Below are positions 50,531 through 63,650 of a DNA stretch of 64,000 nucleotides, piece after piece (position 1 is the first letter of the stretch; every line of letters begins with the position of its first letter). The translations under genes and the position numbers were made by a program. The notes beneath the pieces are model-generated. The model ran no database searches and was not told the DNA's origin. It saw only the letters and a program-made list of their open reading frames with translations. Source of the stretch: Cydia pomonella (lineage: Eukaryota; Arthropoda; Insecta; Lepidoptera; Tortricidae); the NCBI RefSeq assembly GCF_033807575.1, contig NC_084711.1, positions 6,200,001 to 6,264,000 on the forward strand, given 5' to 3'.

Positions 50531-52704
50531 TTATATTTTGTTTATTTACCTACACAGTTGCAATGCTTATAAGAAATAGAGTCCAATATGGAATCTTTCT
50601 TATTTCTCTTTTTATTTCCAACAATACATATTTTCTTTGAACAAAAATATACACATATGTAACATGGCAAACCTGCACAGCGCAACCATCGCGCGCGCTG
50701 GCCGGTGATAAAAAAACATGCCCTTTGTCATTCGTCTTTTGTTTTTGTTTGTCAATTTTCTCGGCTATTTTACTGCAAATTGCACAACTTTGAATACTTT
50801 TATTTCATGTTATTATATGCTTGTGCTTAATTATTGCTGACAAGTATTACATATATGGCCTGCCTCTAATGCAGGTAATATTGCATGTATAAAAAATATT
50901 CAGTTTTGCTTATGTTTAAACCTAATCAAAGTCTTATTTTTACGTCACTGGGTTTCTAACTAAAAATGACGCTTAGAATCGGTTGCGAACCAATATAAAT
51001 TATTTTTTTTCCTTTCTTTTAGTTTTAATCTCGAGACACAAGACTATTGCTGTTTATTTACTGACTTTTACTGCTGAAGTTTTGCACTATGCCCTACACC
51101 TGAAGCCAATATTCATCATTCGGTTCCGTGGACGAAGATCAAGATTCATGGACGTTCAGGTCAGTGACGATCTCTTATTAGTTTAATATTATGACGGATA
51201 TTAGTTATAAACAGTGTATGTTATATAACAACTGAATAGGTAACGCCGATATAGCTTGACATGTAATATTTAATATATTATAAATAAATGACTACGACTA
51301 TAGGTACGTACATAGTAAGCCGGCTACACATATTATTAAATCAAACATATTACACATATTCAAAATGAAGATATTTTTGAGAAGAGTTGACAGTAAAACT
51401 GTAATTTTGACATAATACTTGTAGGTATTTAGTTAAAGTAAACAATGAAATAATTATTAAAGTAGCAAAGATATAGAGCTGGTAGGAATGATTATACAAA
51501 TTCAAACTTAGGGGAAACCAACGACCGTAAATAAACTTATCAAAAATATTTACCTTGCAACGTAGAATACAACAGAAATCAACGCCGGATCTTAAAACAA
51601 ACTTTTAATAAAAAGTAAGTGCTAAAGATATTTTCTAACGTAACTTTGAAATGGATGATAACCTTTAAACCTTTTATTTGCTTTTGAATAGAATGTCGTA
51701 ATTTAATGGGGTAGTAAATATGTGGAAAAATAAAATTACATATAATAAAAAATGGATTTCTGCGCATTTACATTTGGATTGCATGCGCGTAGTATGGTGT
51801 ATTGTATCTCCTGTGTTCTTGTATACTGCGATTAACAGACAACTCAGCGGTAAATAGTATGTAGGATAGACACGTTAAAATAATTAAAATAGATTTGTCC
51901 ATAACACAAAAGTTTCACAAGATATAGAAACTTGAAAAAATAGCGATTAAACCATTATGACTAATATGTCAAGTATGACGTGTTATTGATACAACTGCGA
52001 CACGTAATATTTACTTTTTAACCGGCCGTCGTCATAAAACTTAGTAATTTCTTACAAACCTCTGTTAAATTTTGTCTCTTTCTAATAAAATGACAGATAC
52101 AAACGATTATCATCGGTTTGTTAAATTTGACAAACATTTATGAATAACGCTAGTCGCCGCGTAGTTGTAAATCAAGCCATCATTTTGCTAGCTCACGGTG
52201 TTCACGTGTACGTATTTTATCCGCATAAAACTCAGTCCAGGTGTCGCAACCCTACACGCGTGCCTTTACCCGTGTTGGCGTAGGGTAATTAGATAAACCC
52301 TGAGGGCGGTGTAACCGGTTTAAACTAGTGCAGCCTATCGGCGGGTGGCGAGTGCGGGTTATCTCGGCCTGCGTTAATTGTAATGCCCCTAGATTATGCC
52401 TGATAGGGATTATGAGGACGCGAGGATATTGTCTTAGGAAGAGATGTATATGTAGAGGTATACCTATTAATGAGGCTATAAAACGCAGCGCATTAGGCAC
52501 AAGCCTGCTTTAGTTAAATTTAGTATCTTATGATGAGGAAATATATATATATTGGGATTTTAAATAACTCGTCCAATATAGTTGAAAAGTACCTAATAAC
52601 AATATATCATAAAAAGCTTAAACCTTTACTTAACTACCTAGTTAAGGTACCTAAAAACTAAAAACGGTGCAGTGAAGCTAAGTACTACCGGGCGTATTTG
52701 CTTT

Positions 52705-52822
52705 GCTTATAAGATATCACAGCGATCCAATCTGTCAGTGTCAAAAGTGACGTTTTTGGTTGAACAAATGACACTTTTGATACTGACAGATCGGTATTGT
52801 AACGCTGTGACATTTTATAAGC
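52705..52822. mobile_element. 118-bp fold-back MITE
   Basis: The arms GCTTATAAGATATCACAGCG and CGCTGTGACATTTTATAAGC pair, and CTGTCAGTGTCAAAAGTGA pairs with the inner right arm. Fragments of the family lie at 17008-17065 and 59200-59275. Confidence 0.85.
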
Positions 52823-52919
52823 ATTGTTCGAATGCGTCCGAATCACACAAGCACACTAAGATTTAAGAGTTCTTGCACAATCTCATTGCACAATTAAAGC
52901 TACACGACATAATTCCTCG

Positions 52920-53480
52920 GAAAATGAAAGGTAAGCCATAAGATCTGAGACCCTTTCCGCCCCGGGCAATAACAAACACGCGCTGCCCCCCTCAGAAATC
53001 GCGGCTTCAAATTCAAATTGCACCTTAGAATTCTTAATTATTGAAATCATAAATCAAAACGTGCCGTCTGCGCGGGCGACCATAAAATTGGAGGGGGTTT
53101 CGAGTGTGGTAGGATTAAGACATTATCACTTTTCTTTTGAGGCGCCCTCGGGTTGGCTCGGCTCCTGTCGGGCTTCTTCGGCTGTAAATCAGCGGGTAAA
53201 TCCCGTGGATTAGATTCATAGAGTTGGCGCGGCCTGAGGATCGCGAGCGCGCGATAATAGCGTCGTGTGCTTGCGTGATTCTGCTTTTAAATCGACTCCG
53301 GGGAAAGATAAATGCTCTTCCAATTTGGGCCGAATTGAGTTTCCCGTTTAAATGGCTTTAGCGGGCTGAAGTTTATAGCGCAGTGGAACTGCCTGATAAC
53401 TGGACATAATCTACCTTGCTGAGATGTTGTGTAAAGTTTTGGCGTACTTAGGCCACTTGAGCCCGACAAGTCCATGCCAA
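52920..53480. promoter_or_regulatory. Unique GC-richer block, candidate enhancer
   Basis: Unlike its surroundings it is GC-richer, non-repetitive and has no coding frame. It contains several homeodomain-type words (GGATTAG, CTTAATTATT, CCATAAAA). This base composition in a large 5' intron or upstream region suits a conserved regulatory element. Only comparison with related genomes can show it. Confidence 0.25.
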
Positions 53481-54380
53481 GAGCTGCTTTTGCGATAAAG
53501 TGTATTTGTTAAATACCTATTACATAATTATTCTTATGAGGAACTCTGCTTGGGGTCAGGGCACGTTTAGATTATTTTGTGTTAGTACCTAAGGTTTTAA
53601 ACACAAATTTAATTACTTATCAAACAAACGATAAGTTACTTTTGAATCAATATATTAACGATTCTAACAATAATATATAAAATCAAAAAATGTACACAAG
53701 AATAATAACGATAAAATAGGAAAAGTGGTTTTATGGCGAAATATGATAAATTTTATTATTTTAGAGATAAATCGTCGAGATAAATAATGAAACAAAAATG
53801 AACCTTTTTTAGTAGTAATATGGTTAATTATAGGTATGAACTGTGACGTAATTAGTGAGTTTTGCTTGTCACTTGACGAAATGTACCCTGTTCAAAAGTC
53901 ATTATGGGTGCTACCACAGTTTCCCAGTTATTTTTCGAAATCTGAATAGTACTTGGTGTGTGTTTTGCAACGTTTAACCGCAAGTTGAGTATTCCCTAGT
54001 ATTCTGCGTGTCAAACAACGTACTTTACCCACTAAGCAGTTTATACAATATGAAAACAATCCCAAAACTAAGATTAAGTATTGTTTAATAAAACACTATG
54101 AAATCTAATACATATACAAAATAGATTTTTATTCTTGCGATTTCAGGAGGTTTGTGAAATGTCCTACTCGTTCAGTTCAGTTACAGACCCACACGCAAAA
54201 AAATATCCTACATTTAGTCTCAAAAAATTGACAAATATTCCACACATATTCCAAATAGGCCTATCTATGAGTATACATCATTGGAAAACTTAAATGATTA
54301 TCTTTTATCAATTGTTTTTCTGTAATGTATGTTTTACGGAGATGTGCAATAAAGGGCATTCGATCTATCTGATTTTTACT

Positions 54381-54515
54381 CATTATTATTGACTAAAACG
54401 GAACTTCATCGCGTAAAATTAAGTGTTTTACCTCCGATGTTTCGAGGACGACGTTGCGTTGTTCCCTTGGTCTCGGGGAAGAAAGACCACGCGATTAAGT
54501 CCCGTTTTAGGCAAT
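54381..54515. mobile_element. MITE, copy 2 of the 41097 family
   Basis: The ends ATTATTGACTAAAACGGAAC and TAAGTCCCGTTTTAGGCAAT are the family's inverted termini with mutations. The interior is inverted relative to copy 1. Confidence 0.75.
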
Positions 54516-57500
54516 ACTAGTTCTATCTATCTAACGATTATATTACCTCAATATTTTTATTTGTGTATTATACAATATATTCGTTTTTTATAATGTGTAT
54601 GTTAGAAAAAAATATCCTTCCTGGGGCATGCGCATGGCAAATGCGCAAGGCCTCCTGGTCACTCCTGTCATGTCGTTTATTTCAGTAACTTAGGCTATGT
54701 TTAATGAGCACAAGTTTTTTTTCGCAATTCGGAATCGTCCTTAAGTAATTGTAATAATTCTAAAACAAATAGGTACTAAAGTGTATAACTTTTTGTTTGA
54801 ATAGTATATTTAGTGCGTTACATCCGGAACTACTTTTATAAATGATGGACATGTGATTTGATTAAATACTTTACTGTTTTTATTTCTTTATTTATTAATA
54901 TGAAGGTGAAGTAAATAACGTATTAGTGATGTGAATATAGTTAACAATGATATGGTTATGTGAATAATGTATTAGGTATTTAATAAATGTAACAGATTAT
55001 TTCATACTAGTTAGTAAATAAATTCAACGTCTAATGTCTTCTGTAGTTATTTGTGTGCCATGTGGCGGAGCATAATGCTACGTAATTATACATTTATCTA
55101 AGACCTACTGTTGTGTTGATGTATCCACTTATTTTTAACAAATAAATAATTTAGAATTTGGAAGAAGTAACCACTTAAACATAACTCACTGTAGGTATGC
55201 ATCAGATACTTACTAAAGGTATTATACTTTTACTTTTGATGTTTAATATAAGCTTGCTGAAGCGCTTGAGGCTTTATTCTGATTGTGATAACAGGTTATG
55301 AATAGCAAAACCAGATCAAATTACCTGTGCCTGTGTGTGTGTGTCCAGATTAAATGTACCTGTTGTATTGTATTGTAGTACGGAAAATCGGCCGAGTTTC
55401 AAAAAAATATTACACTGCAACAGGTTATAAGTTTGATCAGTAGGGCTAAGTTGGTCGGCTCTTTATCATTTGTCACCATTCCTGTCATGTTCTAACAAGT
55501 ATGTAAGCATGAAAGTGACAGGCATAGTGACAAGTGATCGAAATGGAATCATGCTGCCACCGCTGGATTTGTTATGGATATCATCTGTCAAATGTCACTT
55601 TTGGCATTTCAGAGATAATATAAAAAACATCCAGATCAAATTCATGAGCTGGTATTACAATCAGAATACGCCTCTATATCACATTGGTGCGCATTCCTTT
55701 TATTTTACAGGGTGAACCTGAATAACCCGGCTAACTTATAAACCAAGCATTTCTGATGATATTTTACGAGAAAATAATTTAATGTGATTACAAGCCCAAT
55801 TTGTAATTTTAATTTAGTTAAATTCTGGATAAAATAAATGAATTTTGTTCTGTAGGTCTAGGTGGTAGGGGTGGTACGTAGGTAACAATATCTAAACTAC
55901 GCCGTAAAGCCTGTACACGATAAATCTGGCCAAGCATGATATGGTAAATCTTTTAAATGAATGTGTATGTTTTCAAGCACTTTTTTTGAAATAATTTGTC
56001 GATATCAAACTACATAATAAAAATACACACACAATATAACGATAGGTTGTCCGTGACTTTTAACTATATCTATACTGTTTTGTCCGTGGTCTTCTGACAG
56101 TCGTTACCAGGTTTTCCTTTTAAGAATATTTTTTACTTTTAATTGGATACTCCACATTATACCTTATTACATTGTCTTTTCACAACATGTTTCTGACTTC
56201 AGATTTATGTAAATCGGAGGTGTTTTAACTTTGGGGTAATTGACAAAAAATGGCTCCCAAATAAAAACGTACTAAAAGACGTTACGAAGCTCGAAATAGA
56301 AATTCTTCCTGACTACCTCAAGCAAAAAAAGTTACACCAAGTACTTTTTTGATAAGATAATATTATAATAAGCGTAAAAACAGCTCGTGAAAATATAAAT
56401 AGGTACAATTAAGACATTGTAGCTGGAAGCACGTGAAGATTATCAGAAAACGCTGGACAAAAAGTTTAAGGTAGGTATGATGGAGTATATTCGGCGAAAG
56501 CTCACACATACCAACACATTGTAATATGATTGTATATTTATTATATAGTATTATATCTGTATATTATTAAAAATTAAAAATAAACTGCTTGAAAGCACAT
56601 TGTAATTGGTAAAAATCTGGTATCTCATGCATGGTCAGATTTTATAGTCTTTATGGTCGACGCTGTGATCACGACAACTGACAATTAACAGTGTAAGGCA
56701 TTGATTAGGTACGATAAAACTCACCCCACTCCATACATATATCTATCCAGCCTATATATAGCCTTATTGAGCTTACTGTGGGACTTAGTCAATTTGTGTA
56801 ATAATGTCCTATAATATTTATTTATTATTATTTATTTATTATCCATCCTCATTCCAGATATTGTATCACTTATTCATTTTGTCATGAGTAATGTATCACC
56901 AGACAAACCTATATGACGCAATTACGCGGTGAACAGATTGGAAATGCATCAATAACATTGCATTGAAAACCAATTTATTGGTATGACAATCAAAAATCAA
57001 ATATTGGGGTAGGAATAGCTAGGAATTTGATGTAATTAGAAAATTAAAATTATAAGTAATCAATTCTGAGTTAAGTTGGTCATAAACTGAGTAAAATTTT
57101 AGGTATGTTTTCACCTGTACGTTATGTACAGGAAGAATGACATAAGTTCTGGTTTAGATAAGTTCTCATTTAGATATCGTTTGTATGTAGTATAATTCAC
57201 AGAAGCAGCTCGAGTCGGGCTACCAATGTCACTTGATTTCACGTTAGAAATATCGTAGATAGATCTTACTGGGATCACAGCGGAATCGATATAAACGTCA
57301 ATTTTGACATGTCGTTTAGTTATCGATCTTTTAAAGATGTTAAACGTGTCTTAATCATTCTTCGAATCGGGCCGAGTTATCTTGGTCTAACTCTAACTAA
57401 ATGCGTTTTATACTCTTAAAAACTAAATCTATATTTTATTGACACAAATAAATATTAAATTAAATAAATCCTTTGGCAAAACGATTATAAAACGTACCGA

Positions 57501-57934
57501 CAAGATACGAGTATTATGAGACTTACAAAAATTAAATTATCCTCTTTGAGCATAATTTAATAGATAAGATAGGCAAATAATTTCAGTTTCACTAATACTT
57601 AACCGAAAGTAAATAAATACCTCATCGCACGCTGTGAACTGCTAGATTTCCACACTTGTAATACAAAAAAAACCATTTGAAGCTAGTTTTAAACGATAAA
57701 AAGTTTAACAGTCTAATTTTAACAATTATATTGTTTTTTTTTCTTTACTTAAAGTAGGCCACTGAGGTAATGTTATATCAGAGAAAACAGTTTTCTTTAA
57801 ACATAAATATTAACAGTAATAGTGCTGGGAAAGCAGCGTGAATAAGTAACACGCAATACGTGTCCGGGTACGAGAGGGTCCGGCGCAACCCTCGCTGGGC
57901 CCGCGCTAGGGTTGTCGCGCGTTACCCGATTATA

Positions 57935-58057
57935 GAGGCCTTACTGCGAAAAACGTAAACAAAAATTTCTTTATTTGCCTCTCTATCACTCTTGCAAATT
58001 AGAGTGATAGGGAGGGAGATAAAGAAATTTTCGTATCCGTTTTTCACAGGGCCTCAG
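57935..58057. mobile_element. Fold-back MITE, family A, diverged copy 3
   Basis: The ends GAGGCCTTACTGCGAAAAAC and CGTTTTTCACAGGGCCTC pair; TTGCCTCTCTATCACTC pairs with GAGTGATAGGGAGG inside. Confidence 0.75.
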
Positions 58058-58290
58058 GTTCAAATCAAATATTGTTTTAAATAACTATGTACATTTATTG
58101 GATATAATTTAGGGCAGGCGGGCTGTTTCATTTAAATAGTAAAATTAATTTTAAAAAACCTGGAACATTGACAAATTACTTGTTAAAAGTAATGTTTGTT
58201 ACTAAGAAAAAAAGGTTCTTACCTTTGTTTGAACTTTTAAACTCTTACATTTTTGTATTCATTATGCAATAAGTAATAAGAACAAAATAG

Positions 58291-58815
58291 TAGTTTATGT
58301 GACTGCTACATAATGAAAGGCATTAAAACACAAGTGTGGGTTGAAGAAACGAACAAAGTGAGTTTCTTAAAAGGATCACACGAGTGTTTTAATGCCTAAT
58401 TATGTACAGTTACATACACTATTTTATCTACACACATATTATAAACTTTCTATGAAATATTCACTAACCTAAATTACAGCCTCCGTTAGGGCATCGCTGC
58501 CAAATCGTTGCTCTCTTGGCGGAACTCGCGGATATGTGGTGGCGTCACCGAAATATTTTTATCGTTTATTTTACACGAAATTTTTGCTATAGTTGCCTTA
58601 AAAACAACAAAACATTTTCATTTTATACTTAAAACTAATTAAAAGATACACTGTACGTCAAATGGCGGTAAATGAAAACTTTTTCACGCATGTAGTTTTT
58701 TTTAATTCATAGACAAACTAGAGTCGGGGGCCTATTTCCGTATGATTCGATACAAACTAACATGCGAGATATGTCAAAATTGTATGCAAAGGCATCTCGA
58801 CTGATATTAGAATAG
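58291..58815. repeat. Dispersed repeat, family B, long copy 2
   Basis: It matches 42373-42880 across about 500 bp, with an extra block near CGCGGATATGTGGTGGCG. Confidence 0.75.
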
Positions 58816-59929
58816 AAGCTAAATAGAATTGCTTTTTTTTTCAGAGATGTTCCAAATTTGAATGCATAACGAAATCGATTTTGATTTAGTTATAAAGCTA
58901 TAACTACATTATCACAGATAAGAAATTTGTTGTAACAAAACAGTTTATCGTAACGTTGGCCATTATTTACGGATTTTGAAGGCATCATAGAGGGTTTATG
59001 ATATGTGTGTAGATAAAGTAATTTACATCACCAGTGGCTTTTGGGACCAAAGAAATTGAAAGCTCCAAGGCTCTGCCCTTTTGAAAAAATTGGCTCATAA
59101 AAATAAATAAAATACATTCTAGTTTCGTCATCGAAAAATAATCTATAAATGACGAGATGACGAGCGTATCAGGCGTATTCGAATTTTAGTTATTCAATTT
59201 GTTTCTGATACGATACTGATCTGTCAGTGTCAAAAGTTACATTGTTGGTTGAAGAAATGTCGGAAACAGATCGAATAGCTAAAATTCTAATATTCCTGTA
59301 TATTATTCGACGATCTAGTTCTAACTATGATATTTGTTCATATTGTTGTACTATTTTACATATGCACACATACACTTTTAATATATTCATTATCCGTTTA
59401 CCAGATTTTGTGATATGACATAATTTACTTGTTTTTTCATTTTAATAAAGTACTTAAATATTTTTAGATACGAAAATTATGATAATATCAAATATGTAAT
59501 AATAATCAAGGCGTCCAAAACTAAACCGGGATAACGCAAAATAAAATTTCAATGTACAAAATCAAAACCAACAAAAATTAAGAATCTATTCATGTAGGCA
59601 GCCCTATTGGCGAGCGTGGGCTTTTCGCGAGGGTGCAGCACAGTGCACGACCATTACCCCACTTACGCGAACGCGGAACTACTGCATATCGATTCTGCAG
59701 CCACTCACATGTTGCTCGTACCCCTTTGTTGCGAATAATCGATACGTTTGTTTCGTACAAGTGTTTGTTTTCAATCAAAACTTTGTATGTATTTGTTTAC
59801 TTAATCGAACATGGACTGCAAATATTGCAATGTTGAAGTATGAATTTTGCTTCAACGTGTCTTTGTAGGTAACAATATGGCAAGGTAAATGATAAAAACT
59901 TATGCTTCTTATTTTTATTTATGTAACGG

Positions 59930-60090
59930 CCCCTAGAGTAGTCGGTAGTGATCCTGCATACGAAGCTGGAGGTTCCGGGTTCGAATCTTGACAAGGGCAT
60001 TTGTTGCGTGTTTTTATCACGGATACTTGTTCCTGGGTTATGGATGTTGTTTACCTAAGTATATTTTATTTTAAATATATTTATATCAAA
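59930..60090 (+). mobile_element. tRNA-derived SINE
   Basis: It has a tRNA-like head with GGCCCCTAGAGTAGTCGGTA and B box GGGTTCGAATC, then CAAGGGCATTTGTTGCGTGT and a GGATACTTGTTCCTGGGTTA body, a common lepidopteran SINE arrangement. It ends in AT-rich sequence. Confidence 0.7.
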
Positions 60091-62289
60091 CGTTTAATGT
60101 CAGTGGCGTTGCATAGTTATGCAAACCTGCTCGCGCCTAGTGAAAATGCAGCCTTAGTGGCAAAAAGATGCTGAATATTGTTGTGTCGTTCTTTATTATT
60201 AGTACCTTATTATGACGAATCAATTACTTATACAGCTATACGATTAAAATTAAAAAAAAAATGTAAAAAGGCAATGAATAAGTATTCACATATCTGAGAT
60301 GCCCACTGTACTTAGTGTATTTTTTTAAATTATACTGGTGGGTTTATGTTTCTGTTTATGGATTTATAGCTCTAAATATGTGTAAACAATTGAATGTTTA
60401 CATTTAAAAGTAATGTGAATTTACAAATATTAAATCATAATTAAACTCTTTGGATCAGCAAAAAAGCAGGTAACTTCTTTTTCAAACTTCAATATTAAAA
60501 GTACCTACTAATACAGTTGTTTCGTATACAGATTTATTATATTCACTCAATATAAATGGAAACAAATATGTCTAAAACAACGCTATTTTTAAATATGCTT
60601 AGAGTTCTATCTATAATATTATCTCAGTAAAACAGCAAATGCCATGATATCAAAATAACCATGTTGTCAACATATGGCTCCAAAATAAAACTGTTTATTC
60701 ATGCCACCGTTCAAATAACCATAAATCTTAGTTTCCATATGCCGTCCAAAGGTAAAGGAGGTATTTTCTCCTATTAAAGCATTAAGCTAACGTAAGTGTA
60801 AAATATACCACAATTACGCTCACAGCCGATCAGATAAGCGGGTTCAGCTGAAACAATTTGCTCCTTATCAAGATGGGCACGCTCGAACACTCCAACACCT
60901 GACGCTAAGGGTAATTTTGAGGTTGCTGTTTGATGTTTATATCAATTTGTGTGTACATTTCTAAGCAAGTTTGACGAGATGGGATTCTTATGGTTTTTGC
61001 TGATATGTTTACCGCGCTAAATTAAAGCTTGCCAAAAATGGGAACACTTTTATCGGACACTCTTCGTTAAATGGTTGATAAAAAGAGCCTTATAATGTTA
61101 TCTAGAATGTGTGAGGCATTATACGTTTATTAAAATTTGTTATTTATTATTTTCGGGAATTATTTTTTGCTGCTACTGCAAGAAGAAAAGAAAAGAAAAT
61201 ATTTATTGATAACATCGTTACAGGTCGGTTTGTAAATATAAGCATAATAATTAGCAATTGTGTATATCGTACTTATTATTTTATACAAATATTTGATTAA
61301 ATTATTTAATTAATTTACTAATTCGTTTATATCGTAAAATTGTGACGACAGCAGCCATTTTTTAAAGTCTGCTCTGCAAGAAAGCGTAATACATAGGTAT
61401 GTACATAGGTACATGGTTATATAATATATCTTACTACCTACAAAACTCAACTTAATATACCGCATGTAATAAATAATCTATTTCGATGTTCACTAGTTCT
61501 AAAATATGTAAAAGTATAGGTATGCTTCATTTGTTTGAAGAAAGGCTCATACTTTTAAAGATTTTCTTTGATGATATAAGAAATTAAATAATAAATAATC
61601 GATCGAATCGACCTTCCGAATTTGTAATTCTAAACTAAAAAGTGATTAAACAACTTTTTGATAAAAATATTATTACGACGGCATTCAAGAGATCTTGACT
61701 TAAGTAAGAAAATGAATTATAATCAAAGTATTTTTCATTCATGAAAGCAAACTTATACATGTCAGAGAATTATAACCGTAAAACATATAGAGGTATACTG
61801 ATGGATATTAACTGCTTGTAGTAGAATCATGTCAATCAATTACGTATTCCGCATTCGCGTAATGTCGCGAGTCATTCGATTAGGCGCCGCAACGCGAGCC
61901 GGGGAGGAATAATCAACCGCGAACGGCAAATACGAGTACACCCAACTAATCCATATTTAACCCCTAATTAAACATCAAATACGCATAAATTAACCAGGTT
62001 AATCACCTCAATTTTCACATCAAAACAGATTGAAAGCATTTCGTGAAATGGTTTTACGAGCGTGGGATTTGTGCGCAAACGATCTCATTATTTTATATCT
62101 TGACACTTCTTCAGTTTTTCACCGTAGGACGCAACGCTGAAATAACAAACCGTTTTTGAAACCGCAAAAAACAATACACTAACGACGCAATTTTAAACAA
62201 CAAACGCGCTCAACTATTCCCCTTGGTCGAAAGAAAATAGTTGACGGGTAGCGGGAAAATATCTGCGACTTACCAGACTGGTCGGACGA

Positions 62290-62640
62290 GAGCCGACATC
62301 GCTATAAAACACGGGCCCACATCACACACTAAAGTTTACTGAACACTACGTCACTAAAAAAAGTTTTTATTCACTGCACTGAAGGCACATTAGTAGTGCG
62401 TTACAGACTTTTGCATGTCGAAGGCCTGCGCCTTCGTAGCACCGCGTAGCGCGTGGTAAAAGTTTGTGGTCGCGGCTCGTAGCGCACGTAGCCTCGTAGC
62501 GAGTGCGAGGAGTGAGGGCCGCGGCGATTTGTGGACTAGTCGAGTGCCGGGACGCGGGCGAGGCTGCGGGCCGCGCGGGGGCGCTGCGCGCGCAAGCCTC
62601 GCCCACTCCGACCCGCCCCACCCGCAACCTATTTATTTCT
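62290..62640. promoter_or_regulatory. CpG-rich segment with a TATAAAA box, candidate promoter
   Basis: TATAAAA is at 62303-62309 (plus strand), followed by a CpG-rich stretch to 62640. On the minus strand an initiator-like TCAGTG occurs near 62378-62383. Which strand, if any, is transcribed cannot be told. No coding exon is visible. Confidence 0.25.
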
Positions 62641-63079
62641 AGTTACGTAAAATTTACGCGCAATATCCAATACTGCAGCTTATGTTACAATCTATTTGGC
62701 AATACATAAAGCCTATGCAGGTATTCTCTTAAAACTTTCGTGCCAACATTTTCCGCAATTACATTTTGTGGTCAGTGTTTACCGTTTACTTTTCGTCTGC
62801 AAAAGCAAGCGATTGTAAATTAAATGCCAATGAACGCTTTTACCCAAAGCCTATGACAGGTGAGGCGTGAACGAAAAAAGAAAACACCGAGGGGACGCGC
62901 CGTCAAATTCGGCAGACGAGTTTTTTGGCCGCAGTCGATGCTATCAATGTCACTTACATAAATTGAATAAACGCGTCGAGTCCGAGGGCTGTTTACAGAC
63001 CCTTCGTCACCTATGCGATTACTCACTTATAGACTGCAGACACCTTAGGTTATTTGGGGATCTGTTTGGCTCACGCATG

Positions 63080-63650
63080 TAGTGGCCAGTCGGTACGAGT
63101 CGTAAAGCAAAAGTTGGGAAGTGTGTCGTCACAATCAGCTGGCGCGCCAGCGCAACAGACAATGCGATTAAGATCTACGCAGGACAACTTTCGCCGGCGC
63201 CGAGCGGCAGTTAGTTGTTATGAAAGAGAGAAATTTGTAAATTGTTGGCGCCCGAGTTCACGAACTCCGTCGAACCGGAGTTTGTTTTAAGAGTCCAACC
63301 TTGAAACAAGAAGAAAAGTAGTCCTGTAAAACAAAGTTTTGCGGCCGCCGTCGCCGGCGCAAGCGGTTCAAGGATTGTGCCCGAACTGTCTGTCTGTACA
63401 ACTTTACCGATTAAAAGCTCAAAAGCTTCCAAAGTCATTTTAAAAGTTTATCTGCACGCGGAGGGGGCGCGGGCGGGGTAGGCGCTCCGTTATCATCCCG
63501 CCGCCATGCTCTAGTTAAAGCTAGTTAAACTTGTTTTAAGAATCGATGGCGGTCGTCGGCCGGCTCCCGAATTAAACTGTCAAAGTTGAGGCGAGGGTCC
63601 GCGAGCGCGAGTCGCGGACACGTGGCCGCGCGAACTCGTACACACCAAGT
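63080..63650. promoter_or_regulatory. CpG-rich segment, candidate 5' UTR or promoter
   Basis: Several CpG-rich patches (63140-63200, 63340-63370, 63460-63500, 63590-63640) alternate with AAGTTT-type motifs. The short open frames here look like chance. It may be the promoter side of the MYT1-like gene. Confidence 0.2.

Noticed and set aside
59935..60000. tRNA gene
   Set aside because: It has a B box, but the body continues into a known-type SINE sequence.
62367..62627. 86-aa minus-strand ORF
   Set aside because: Composition is that of a CpG-rich non-coding stretch; no domain.
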